Shown: positions 23,557 through 33,600 of the stretch, piece by piece | How positions within the stretch are numbered: position 1 is the first letter of the stretch | Layout of the letters: the number at the start of each line of letters is the position of its first letter | Source: Trichosporon coremiiforme | Taxonomy: Eukaryota; Basidiomycota; Tremellomycetes; Trichosporonales; Trichosporonaceae | DNA length: 64,000 nt | Direction of reading: 5' to 3' | Assembly: GCA_039545355.1 (NCBI GenBank) | Contig: BCJJ01000011.1 | Span: 1,425,979-1,489,978, forward strand | The notes under the pieces: model-generated | The model's database searches: none | Seen by the model: only the letters and a program-made list of their open reading frames with translations | What the model was told of the DNA's origin: nothing | Translations under genes and position numbers: made by a program

Positions 23557-24154
23557 GCGCTCAGACGCAGCGGAAGCTGAGAGCTCCGCGTCGAGTTCGC
23601 TAGCCACCTCCTTCCCCCTCCCTCCGCTCCCCGATCTGCCGGCTCCGTGTCTTCTCCTCCTCTTGCTTCTTGGGATTTTTCACTTCGTTCTCACGACTTT
23701 TGGATCTTGAGCCGAGCATGAGCATGAGCATCGCGCATGCCCTCCCCTCTCCCCAATCCAGCTATACCTTTCGCATGCCACGCGCCTTGACGGCCGCCCC
23801 AAATACTCCTTTTTACCCCTCTAGGTTCTCGATGCAACCGAGTTGTAACAGTTCTGAACTCTTCACAGTTCTGACAGGCATCCGAGCTCTCGGACGTCAG
23901 GCGCACAGAACGAACGCCAGCTTCCGTATGCGACTTCTGTTCGGTATGGTGACCGGGGAGGATGGGGCCTGTGCTGCGGGCTTTGGAGTGGCTGGGTCTT
24001 GGTTCTTGGCGAGCCTGTTGAGTGCGCTGAGGGATTTCGGACAAGAGATAGGGTAGCAGCTTGGCGAGGGCGCGAGCGCTAAAGCAGATAGCGAATGCGA
24101 ACAGAGAGCCTAGGGTGAGGGCAATGGTACAACTGTATATACATGAAGAAGTGT
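23557..24154. other. Convergent 3' region, no gene seen
   Basis: 598 bp between the Kre9-like stop and the Dsc3-like stop. An open frame continues on the minus strand through this region only as the read-through of a Dsc3-like intron. Nothing else recognised. Confidence 0.45.
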
Positions 24155-25478
24155 TTATCCAAGGTAGTTGAGTGATCCAAACACGAGGTTGATGAGCGTG
24201 CCAAGAATGATGCCAATCTGGAGTCAGCTGGAGAGACGTGCTTGGTAAGCTCACCTGTGTTCTCTTCCCGAACGCCACGCTCGAAACAACCTCCCCGCCG
24301 ACGAGCGGTGAGTTGGAGACACGCGCCGATACGCTGACTGTCTCCTCGCTATCTTCGGGAGGCACGTCGGGCACGGCCGGTGGGGGCGCGAGTCCCATGG
24401 CTGTAGCGTGAATCGCCGCACGACGCTCCTCTTCCGCCCGCAATGCTGCCTCTTCTCTGCGGAAGCGCTGTTCTGCCTCCGCCTCCGCATCGAAGAAGTT
24501 GGGCAGAGGTTGGTCCTTGAAGAAGAACCAAGGCAGCAGCGGGAACAGGAAGCCGATCAGAAAGCCATGCAGGATCGATGCGAACATGCCCTCTTGCGTC
24601 GCTGCATGTCAGCTACCTGCAGCGTCGTTTAGCTGCCGAACTCACTAGTTGCCGTCGCTGGTGTCAGGTCGCCCTCGATCCATTGCTCCTCGAGGGCGCG
24701 GGCGTGCTCGTCACTGACGTCTCCGTCAAGACCGTCGGGTACCTCCTCCCCTCGACTCTCGTAGAACTGGCGGCGCATGGCGGCAACGTCCTCGGGGCTG
24801 AGACCGGCATCCAGGAGGGCATCGAAGCCGCGGCGCTGTGGGCGAATCTCGGCGTCTGACGTCTCCTCCTCTTCACCAACACTGTTCGTCTCAAGCGGCC
24901 CGCCAACGTTGCAGTGCAGATTGATCTTCACCGGCTCCTGCTCCGGAGCGAGTACCGGAGCCGATGTCCCCGCCAGGTCGACGACGTCTCTGATCGCCCC
25001 CGAAACGCCCGATGCGTGTCGCTTCACTCGCTCCTCGAGTGAGCGCAACCATGGGAGCAGCAGGATACCGTCCGTCAGCAGACGACCAGCGTAGATAATC
25101 TTTAGCTGTAATCCCGCAACGCTAGGTCGTAGAGTACGGATCTGCAGTCAGCTCTGAGGAGTGTGTGACTTAGCTTACCTTGTCCTTGACATGCCGCACA
25201 TTCTCGCCCTCCTCCACCCAGACTTGGAGGTGCGAATCGTCATTCGAGAAGATAATGGTGACTGGTCGTCCAACTGCGTCGGCTTCGGGCGGCGCCTTGC
25301 CCTTCCCCTTGTCGAGCGGCGAGGAAGGCTCGTCGTCCGACAGGACGGCGTCGGGGTCCGCACGCTGCTTACCCTTCGCCTTCTCGCTGGGCACGTATCG
25401 CCGCGCACCCAGTTTCCGGGACGGAGTCGGGTGAGCCCCCGGTGGCAGAAGGGGGTGATTCTCGTCCGGGGACGACAT
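24155..25478 (-). CDS. Dsc3-like ubiquitin-like membrane protein (DUF2407 type)
   Basis: Four exons: 25478-25179, 25141-24646, 24601-24255 and 24217-24155, 401 aa. The N-terminal ~60 residues are disordered and Lys/Pro-rich. Residues ~72-150 form a ubiquitin-like domain (RPVTIIFSNDDSHLQVWVE, then VRHVKDKIRTLRPSVAGLQL and KIIYAGRLLTDG). The middle has a helical region with LSPEDVAAMRRQFYESRGEE. Two hydrophobic segments follow: ILHGFLIGFLFPLLPWFFF and, in the last exon, IIGTLINLVFGSLNYLG-type sequence. This layout matches Dsc3 of the Golgi/endosome Dsc ubiquitin ligase, which in S. pombe and pathogenic fungi cleaves SREBP during hypoxia and performs membrane-protein quality control. The introns end CTGACTGCAG, CTGACATGCAG and CTGACTCCAG. 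Confidence 0.75.
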
Positions 25479-25906
25479 GTCGTGTGTTTTTGTGGGTGAT
25501 TATTAAGTTGAGAACCACGATGCCGCTGGCGTTGACGATCACCCAGAGCGGTGGAGGTGCGGATGCTAATGCGGCAGGATGGGTCGGAATGCGGTCCGAT
25601 CCACACCAGAGTGTACGATCTGGAAATGTGCCCTAAGTCATGCATAGCGGCCACGATGTGATCGGATGGTACATACATACATGGCATGAACTAATACCGA
25701 ACAAGCGGTATGATTGGAGCTATCTAACTGATGACTTCTGCCAGTAATGCTGAGCGGTACACGACGGATAAGACCGGTGGCCATCATCCTCGCCTTTCTA
25801 GGAATATACAGAGACTATCAGCTGCGGGAACCGCAGCACGCAGTGTCCTGCTGCGAACTTGGCGTTAACAGATGCTGGGGGCCTTGCCGACAAACGCTGC
25901 CAGTGG
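25479..25906. other. Intergenic region, no feature seen
   Basis: 428 bp between the Dsc3-like start and the GSKIP-like stop, both on the minus strand. It presumably holds the Dsc3-like promoter and the GSKIP-like 3' UTR. Confidence 0.5.
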
Positions 25907-26427
25907 CTAGTCGATCCACTTCGGTTCTTCGACGTCTTCCTCGTCATTGTAGTTGAAGCGGCTGCTAACCCCGCCTTCGAATCGCTTCAGGAGCTCGTCC
26001 TGCATCGCTTCCTGATAAGCTGGACTCAGTGCGATGAGTAGGGCGTCAAGCGACTCGAATGTTGATGTCTGCAGTGACTTCTGGGACGACGACTTTTCGA
26101 TCTGAACCATCAGCTTCCATAACGGTGCTGCATCATGTACACCGGGTGACTCACGGTGTAGCCTCGCTGATCGAGGAGTACGTCGGCTTCGCCCTCATCT
26201 TTCAGCAGTACGAGGTGCGCACGGCCGGCTACACCTTCTGGTGTGTGACCCTCTGCCTTAGCCTCGTCTCGCACCTTAGCCTTCTCGGCGTCTGTGCGCG
26301 GATAAGAGACCTCTGGCCGCAGCTGGTACGACACCAAGCCGAAGGCGTGTGACTTTAGCACAGCGTCGAGTTCGCCCAATGGGTCCTCGAGGATGTTATC
26401 CGGGGGCGGGGAGTCGGGGTGGTGCAT
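25907..26427 (-). CDS. Small GSKIP-domain-like protein
   Basis: Two exons, 26427-26155 and 26101-25907, 155 aa. The intron ends CTGATGGTTCAG, giving ...QRGYTIEKSSSQKSL. The C-terminal pattern of a strand (AHLVLLKDEGEADVLLDQRGY) followed by FESLDALLIALSPAYQEAM and LLKRFE matches the GSKIP/DUF727 fold, where a conserved YETLYALLDSxSPxYRxxF helix contacts GSK3. The acidic tail ends EEPKWID. In mammals GSKIP binds GSK3-beta and PKA; in fungi the role is undefined. The identification is by motif pattern alone, so alternatives remain open. It shares a ~400-bp divergent promoter with the WW-domain gene. Confidence 0.6.
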
Positions 26428-26827
26428 GGCGGCTGGTCGTTCCTTGGGTCGCTCAACCTCAGTCGGAGGTTGTCGAATGTCTTGTCAGTCACGACGCGTG
26501 CAAATGACGATGCGTCATCGTTCGTGGCCGAGCTCCTTTGCTGGCCCTCGATTCAGTGCTGTTTGAGTGGCAAATAGGACGATGAACGTTTCAGGGAGAA
26601 GTCGCACGTGACTTTCGTCATCGGTGAGACGTCCGGTCCTGGACTTCCGGAGGTGCGCCGCCCTACTAGCTGCGCCCTGCCAGCTGCGCCCATCGGCCTA
26701 CCCCACCAAGCAACGGGACTCTTGGCGGACCGAGGTCTCTACCCACCGCTTCTTCGATCTTCTCTTTTCTCCACTTCTTCCTTCATCACAGCTTCTCGTA
26801 CCTTGGTTTCTTGCTTGATCATCAGCA
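26428..26827. other. Divergent promoter region
   Basis: 400 bp between the GSKIP-like gene (-) and the WW-domain gene (+). The part next to the + strand ATG is CT-rich, as in other promoters here. No other feature. Confidence 0.5.
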
Positions 26828-27765
26828 ATGGCTCCTCAACCCGACCCCCGACCCCTCCCCGACGGATGGATCTCCCAGTGAGTGCATCTCCGCGAATCTT
26901 CCTACGCGTTTCCGCCACCTATTTGTCTCATCGAGGCATTGAATGATCTGACACCTCAGGTTCGACAACAACTACAACCAGTACTTCTACGGTAAGCTTG
27001 ACGCATGCTTCAAACGCTGCTGGAGTGCGATCTGACGTGCAGTGAACACTAAGGCTCCGGGAGGTCCCAAGTCGCAGTGGACTCAGTGAGTGGAGTGCGC
27101 GTGCACGCGCCACCGTAAGCCAAAATGTCACGACACTAACGTCAGCCCTGCGGACGACCCCCCTCAGTCGGAGAGCAACCAGTACGCTGCGCCGTCTGGC
27201 CCGCCTCCCCCTTCGCATAACGAAAAGTCCTCGTACAACAGCAATAACGACAAGTACTCCACGCCTCCCCAGAACAACACGCCGGTTCAGCAGGGCAACC
27301 AGGGCCAGTCGTCCCACCGCGGTGGTCTCTTCTCCAAGCTCTCCTCGAAGTTGAACAACCACCACAGCGGACAGCAGGGCTATGGGCAGCAGGGCTACGG
27401 TGGCGCGCCCCCTCCTCCCGTCTACGCCCAGCAGGGCTACGGCGGTGGCTATGGTGGCGGCTACGGTCAGCAGCCGATGATGTACCAGCAGCAGCCCATG
27501 ATGATGGGCCGACCCCAGCGCATGGGCGGCGGCATGGGTCCCGGTGGTGCTGCCATGTTGGGTGCTGGTGGTGGTCTTCTTGGAGGAATGATGATCGGAA
27601 ACATGATCGCCGACGTGAGTTGAGCTCAGCTTTTCCGTCAAATATCTTGCTAACAACGCACAGGGCCAGCACGACGCATACATGGATGGCTATATGGATG
27701 GGCAGGACAACGATTTCGGTGGCGGCGACGATTTCGGAGGTGGTGATTTCGGAGGAGACTTTTAA
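26828..27765 (+). CDS. WW-domain protein with Gln/Gly-rich body and DFGG tail (Wwm1-like)
   Basis: Five exons: 26828-26877, 26960-26991, 27043-27085, 27146-27614 and 27664-27765, 231 aa. The WW domain spans residues ~10-43 and is split over four exons: LPDGWISQFDNNYNQYFYVN and then KSQWTHP, with both Trp present. A Ser/Asn/Pro/Gln-rich region contains GYGQQGYGG repeats and a Met/Gly-rich hydrophobic stretch (GAAMLGAGGGLLGGMMIGNM). The tail reads AYMDGYMDGQDNDFGG and ends GGDF. The layout resembles yeast Wwm1, which binds a metacaspase, and related Gly-rich WW proteins; function here is inference. Introns end CTGACACCTCAG, CTGACGTGCAG, CTAACGTCAG and CTAACAACGCACAG. Confidence 0.85.
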
Positions 27766-28503
27766 TTGATGGCGAGAACGACTTCGGCGATAGCGACGAC
27801 GGGTGGTTGAATGGTGAGGACGGTTTCGGCGGTGGCGTAGAACTCTGGTGGAGGTTGCCCTGAGTTCGGCGATGGCTGATGGAGCTGTGTACAGTGCCTG
27901 ACGTGCTGTGTGTTGTGTGTTGTGTGTCTGGCTGATGTGATGCGGATGTTTGGAGGTCGACGACAGCGCGACACACGTATCTGCGACGCTCTGTCAATCT
28001 CCTCAACACCCACGGCTCGCAAGCCGTCCGGGTGTCTCCCGCACCCAACTCGTCTCCGCATCGCTTCTACCCCTCTCCACATCGCTTTCGCGCCTTGTTT
28101 CCATCTTCAATGTCGTCGGTGCCCGTCCCTCTGCTCTCGACGCGTACGATCTGTAGTCTTACTCAGTGGCGATTTCTTGGAACCACCTTCGTTCATTAGT
28201 TTGTTAGGGAATTAGACATATCTTGCCCCTCTTTTCCTCTGTTGTGAGAATGCATGAATACACGATTGCGTTGGGGCTGTGCATGGACACTCGAGCGCTC
28301 ATGAGCCAAGAAGGGTGGACAGCTAGTTGGTCGTCATATCAGAGTGTATACCTGAGTGGGCAACAGGCCGTAATCAAGGGGTTACGGGGCGGCCCATCTG
28401 TGACGCCGAGCCCGCCTGATGAACGCAGTCGCCAAGCCTGCAGATATACAATACATGAAAAGATGGTACAGATGGAGCACAACCTAACGCCCTCGCCGAG
28501 GGC
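27766..28503. other. Convergent 3' region with decayed DFGG-like coding and TG repeats
   Basis: 738 bp. Just after the WW-gene stop, another frame reads DGENDFGDSDDGWLNGEDGF, similar to the gene's own tail. A TG-rich run lies at 27905-27930. No separate gene seen. Confidence 0.5.
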
Positions 28504-29553
28504 CTACTTTTTCCGTCCCTTGCGGTCCTTCTGGACCTTGCCATCGCTACTGGCGAGGCCCAGCTTCGTGACACACTCGGGACAGTACCAAGTGTCGGGA
28601 AGCGGTCCAGACATGTTGACACACTTGACGTGGAACCACTCGTACGGGCACTTGCCGTTATCGCAGCCGATCATCTCGCCGTAACTCTTCTGCTGGCAGA
28701 AGCAGTACAGCGCGTCGTCGGGCTCGACCTCGCCCTCGACCTCCATGTCGTCCGCGGCGGGCACCTCGACCTCTTGCTGCTGCTGCTGTTCTTTCCTCCG
28801 CCCGCCGCCGCGTCCGACACTGCCGCTGCGGCTGCCTCCTGGCGTGCCGGCCGGAGAGGGGATGCCGAGCGAGCTGCCCGCCGAGCTGATCTGGATCGCG
28901 AGCGGTACGGTGCCCTTGCCCTTCCGCTTGTCCTTCCGTCCGTCGTGCCCGCTGCCGAGACCTTGCGGAGGGAGGACGAGGTCCGCGCCGCCCAGGTCGC
29001 CCAGCTTGACATCCGTCTCGAGCTCGTCAATGTCGATACCGCCGACCTTCTTCCACTCGTGTCGTCCACGTTCCCGCGCGCGGTTCACGATCCGCTCCAG
29101 CCGCTCCGCCAGCTTCACCTTCTCCTCCTGCAGCGTCTCAATCTTGGACCATTCGCCCTGGATCTTGGTGATCGTCTGCTGGTCCTTCGTGCTCATATGC
29201 GCCGTCGGGATCGGCTGGCCAGCCGCGATGGGCAGCGTGAACGACGGGTTCGGGTTCGACGGCTGCGCCGAGCCAAGGTTTTTGATCGGCTTCGTCAGGC
29301 TGTAGTGCCGGCTGTTGATCCGGTTCAGGAGGCCTGTTCGTCAGCTAACGATGAGCCACGGTTAGCTCACCAGCAATGCGCTGGTCCTTGTCCTGGATCT
29401 CCTTCAGCAGGAAGGTCACCTCGCCGGGCAAGTTGTCGAGACCTGAGCGTTAGCTAAGCACAACCTGGAAAGCTCACTGGAGACAAACTCCGCGGCGACG
29501 GCCGCAGCCTCCTCAGGCGCGAAGTGCGGGTGCACGTGCAGAGGGGTCGCCAT
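28504..29553 (-). CDS. ING-family protein with C-terminal PHD finger
   Basis: Three exons: 29553-29478, 29442-29371 and 29333-28504, 325 aa. Residues ~20-120 are the ING N-terminal helical domain: SLDNLPGEVTFLLKEIQDKD, then LLNRINSRHY and a coiled segment EEKVKLAERLERIVNRARE. A Gly/Ser/Arg/Gln-rich linker with basic patches follows. The C-terminal PHD finger is complete (C4HC3): YCFCQQKSYGEMIGCDNGKC then EWFHVKCVNMSG and WYCPEC. ING proteins read H3K4 methylation and sit in histone acetyltransferase or deacetylase complexes. In yeast these are Yng2 (NuA4), Yng1 (NuA3) and Pho23 (Rpd3L); the sequence does not settle which applies. Introns end CTAACGCTCAG and CTGACGAACAG. Confidence 0.9.
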
Positions 29554-29866
29554 GGTGGATGGTCGATGGAGTGGATTCAAAACACATTTCGAGGTGCTAG
29601 GTGGCAAATGTCCTGACTCATGTGCGGGGTGTGCGGCAGCAAATCGGTCTCCACCAGCTCGCCTATCTGACCCCTGCTGTCTGATCATCTCCCAACTCAC
29701 TTCCCTGCGGTGGGCCATTCTGACACCTGCATCTCTGTTGGCGATTCCTAAGTGCTTTAATTAGGTTGCACAGCAGCGCGTCGCTCACTGCATCAGAATT
29801 TTCGATCGGCAGAGCATCTTTCGGTTCATGAGCGCCCTGCGCCCCGCAGTAATCAGCCAACATCTC
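29554..29866. other. Region between ING gene and tRNA-Tyr, no feature seen
   Basis: 313 bp, presumably the ING promoter and the tRNA 5' flank. No ORF of note. Confidence 0.5.
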
Positions 29867-29976
29867 CTCTCTATAGCTCAGTTGGTAGAGCGTCGGACTG
29901 TAATTGGTTATCCAAATCCTCCCACTCGATTGAGTGAGAAATCCGCAGGTCCTGTGTTCGACTCACAGTGGAGAGA
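29867..29976 (+). tRNA. tRNA-Tyr(GUA), intron-containing, copy 1
   Basis: The acceptor stem CTCTCTA pairs with TGGAGAG. The D arm is GCTC-AGTTGGTA-GAGC and the anticodon GTA is at 29900-29902. A 37-nt intron (29904-29940) follows position 37, as usual for tRNA-Tyr. The T arm is CTGTG-TTCGACT-CACAG with discriminator A. The mature length is 73 nt. The anticodon stem has one T-C mismatch at its base pair 27-43. Confidence 0.95.
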
Positions 29977-30299
29977 CTATCCTTTTGCACCCTCCACCCT
30001 GTGCATCAGCCCTTTCTTTGGGTATTCTCTGGGTGCCGAGTGGAGCTGCTGATGGCTGCGGAGAAGGGGGAATTGAAATTTTGCTTCCGTGTGCCCAGTC
30101 ACGCAACGCACTTGCCCTCCTTCACGAGCGCAGATCAAGCTACATCTCGCGCCCTGCCCTGTTTTCCCTCCAGACCGAGCTCTCTCGGGCTACTTGTCGT
30201 TTCCAGGGGCCCGCTCGGGATGTGTTTCTACACGCTGCTGTTGCGCCGCGTTCGCTCGAGGCCGAGCGGGGGCGCAGAGCTCCCGTCAACAACACCTTC
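29977..30299. other. Spacer between the two tRNA-Tyr genes
   Basis: 323 bp; apart from the first tRNA's terminator nothing recognised. Confidence 0.5.
29983..29986 (+). terminator. Pol III terminator T4
   Basis: A run of four T, seven bases after the tRNA-Tyr 3' end. Confidence 0.7.
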
Positions 30300-30407
30300 C
30301 TCACCATAGCTCAGTTGGTAGAGCGTCGGACTGTAACTGGTAACTCCAAAGCCGCCTGAACAGGCGAGTTCATCCGCAGGTCCTGTGTTCGACTCACAGT
30401 GGTGAGA
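30300..30407 (+). tRNA. tRNA-Tyr(GUA), intron-containing, copy 2
   Basis: The acceptor stem CTCACCA pairs with TGGTGAG; compared with copy 1 both sides changed together, so pairing is kept. D arm, anticodon arm and T arm are identical to copy 1, with GTA at 30333-30335. A 35-nt intron (30337-30371) differs in sequence from that of copy 1. Confidence 0.95.
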
Positions 30408-30408
30408 C

Positions 30409-30413
30409 TTTTT
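30409..30413 (+). terminator. Pol III terminator T5
   Basis: A run of five T, two bases after the second tRNA-Tyr. Confidence 0.75.
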
Positions 30414-30610
30414 GGCTCCTCTGTCTCCTTTCAAGCACCCCAAGCATATTCTTTCGCAGCAGGGACGTCCAGGGAAGGTCAGCGGCGTGCAGCACATGGT
30501 GTAAGTGGTCTGAAACGAGGTGACAATGTGAAATGCAATGGTGCTGATATACATTTGTGACTGATGGATACAACTTGACATGGCGGCGCCCTAGCGCGCA
30601 CATCTATGGT

Positions 30611-33600
30611 TTAGGGGGTGAAGTCGTCAGCCTCGGTGTGGCCGGGTGTCGAGTTGATCGTTGCCTGGATCATGTCCACGAGCTTCGGGAGACGATACGG
30701 CTTGATCATGACGTTGTTCATGCCCGCGTTGAGAGCCTGCTGGACCTTCTCCTCTCTGGCATTACCCGTCAGCGCAATGATGCGCTGGGGCGGGAGGTCG
30801 CCCCTCGACTCGAGAAGGCGGATCGCCTGCGCTGCCTCCAGACCACCCATGATCGGCATCTCGAGGTCCATGAGCACCATGTCGAAGGCACCGTACTGGG
30901 CAATGAGTGTTTCGACCGCCTCCTGGCCGTTGCTGGCGACGGTAACTGTGTTGCCGAGCTTCGTGAGCTGGCGCTGCAGTACTCGTTGCGAGACGAGGTT
31001 GTCCTCTACTGCAAGGATCGAGTACGACATCGCGTTAAGCGAAGCAAGGCTGGAGGTAGAGCTGGTGCTCGTGTGACCGGTGGAGGGGCTGATCCGGTCA
31101 GCGGAGGAGACACTGGCGTACCCGGTAGAGCTGGCGCTTGTGCGCTCTGTGGTGGTCGACGGCGCGTCTGGTGAAGCTAGAGGGACAGGCACACCCTCGA
31201 ACAGCGGCGGGATCTGGCCGGCGCCTCCGCGCTCCTCGGGCGAGTTGGGGAGAGATACGAATTGCACCCCTGACAGCTTCTTGGGAAGGGGTGGACGGGG
31301 AGAGGGCTCCTCCGGTGGTACGACGACGGACTTGATGAAGAAGCGGAAGGTGCTCCCCTGTCCAGGAGCCGAGACTGTGTCAATGTCTCCACCAAGCAAG
31401 CCGACGATTTTCTTGCAAATGAACAGTCCTAAACCCGTGCCGCCGTACTTTGTGTGGATCATCTTGGATCCCTGCTGGAAGCGATTGAAGATGCCACTCT
31501 GCTCGGCCTGCGTCATGCCGGGACCTGTGTCCGCGACACTGCCATAAACCCACACGGGAGTGCCGTTGGCCAGCACTCCGTTCGGTTCCAGGGTGGAGGA
31601 AGAGGGGACGGTGTCTCCATCTAGTGGACCGGTGCGAGATATGTCGTAGCGCACAACGATGCGGCGCTCAGGTGCAACGCTTACGAAGCGCACAGCGTTG
31701 TTCACAAGATTCGTCACGACCTGCCCAAAGCGGACCGGGTCGGTCGATATCATGACGCTGCCGAAAGCATCAAAGCCAGGGCCGAACTCGAGGCGCAAAT
31801 CAATCTGCGACATCTTGCACTCCGAGTGGAAGACACGCAGTAACTTCTCCGCCTCGTGCCGAATGTCAACCGGGATGTGGTGTACGGACAGCATGCCGAG
31901 TTGCAGCCTTGCCAGGCTGAGGATGTCTGATGCGATACGCTCCTGTGTGACACCACAGTGGTAAATGCCTGATTGTCAGTTGACGAGTAAGCCAGTGAAA
32001 CTCACTCTCAAGGGCCTTAATGTCCTCCTCGATCTCCTTAAGCATCGCGGGTTCGGGGTGCAGACCCTCGGGGCCAGTGCTGATCAGGCGGTCTCGCCTC
32101 GCGCGCAGGTTCTCCTCCACTAGACTGGCGCACTGGAGAATGGCGGACACGGGGGTACGGATCTCATGCGAGGCTGACTGTCAGTTCGCTTCGTCCCCGT
32201 GGTAACTTACTCAGATCCACAATGAGCTCCTGCTGTCGGCGGCTCTCCTCCGCCTCCGAGCGGCGGCGTTCGGCCTCTTCAATCTTCTCCTCCTCGTAAG
32301 TGACGTCGGTGATACAGCCGATGATACCGGACACGCCGCTGGCCTTGTCGAGGCGGATGAAGAAGCCGAGCATACTGCGCCCGGTTTGCCACTTGAAGCG
32401 GATGGCAGTTTCGGAGCGCTTGCCGTAGATGAAGTCGTTCCAGGCGAAGCGGAAGCTCTCAGCCGATGACTCGTCGAGGTGCTCCTGCCAGTCATCGAGC
32501 TCCGAGTCGGCCGCGATGCCCGCAGGCTCACGGAAGGCGGGGTTCGCGTAGAGCACGCGGCCGGAGTGGTCCGCCCTGATGATACCCGAGGGGCAGGCGT
32601 CGGAGAGGACTTGCAGCTCCAGCTCACGCTCGTGGGATTTGGTCTCGAGGTCGTGCCGGTTCTTGCCCATCTCCATATGCAAGTGGACGCGGGCGAGAAG
32701 CTCGCGCGGCTTGAACGGTTTGGAGAGGAAGTCGTCAGCACCGTAGAGCAGCGCCTGGACGCGCGACTCTTCATCCTGTGCAGCAGAAAGCAGGATGACG
32801 GGGATGTGCGAGGTGTTGGGGTTCTGGCGGATCTCGGCGAGCATGTCCATGCCGGTCATGCGCGGCATGACCAGGTCCGTTAGCACGAGGTTCGGCACTT
32901 CATGCTGCATGACGCGGAGTGCGTCCGAGCCGTCCTCGGCTTCGAGGACTCGACAGAACGGTGAGAATATGAGCTTGATGTACTCGCGCATGTCTCGGTT
33001 GTCGTCCACGATGAGCAGCACGTCGCTTGGCTGGAATTGCAGACCCTCTCCGTAAGAGGGCGAAGACTCCTGAGACCCGACGCTGCCGGTCTCGTCGCGC
33101 TCCCAGCCGATCACATCGCGTGCCATTTCCCGGCCGTAAGATCCGAACGCCACGGGCGTCACTTCATCCTCAACAAAGTCCTGCTCCAGCGGAATCTGCG
33201 CCGTGAACGTTGATCCCGAAGGATGCTCCCCGGTCGCCACATTGCTGGAAACCTGGAGCTCGCCGTGGTGCAGACTGATGATCTCCTTCGCGAGGCCGAG
33301 ACCGAGGCCGGTGCCTTCGATGCCGGAGGCGAGGGCGGCCTGCGAACGGTGGAACCAGTGAGTCACCATGTCGACCTCATCTGCGGCGATACCGATACCG
33401 GTGTCGACGACGGAGAGGTTCGCCTTGTCCTTGTCGTACCACAGCTTGACGGTGATGGAACCGCGCTTTGTGTACTTGATCGCATTGGACAGCAGATTGG
33501 CGAGGGCGGTCTCCATCAGAACGCGATCCACGGGTACACACTCTGTGCGCTCCTCGACATCTACCTTGAAAGCGATCTGTGGGTGTCGCATTGCAGGCTT

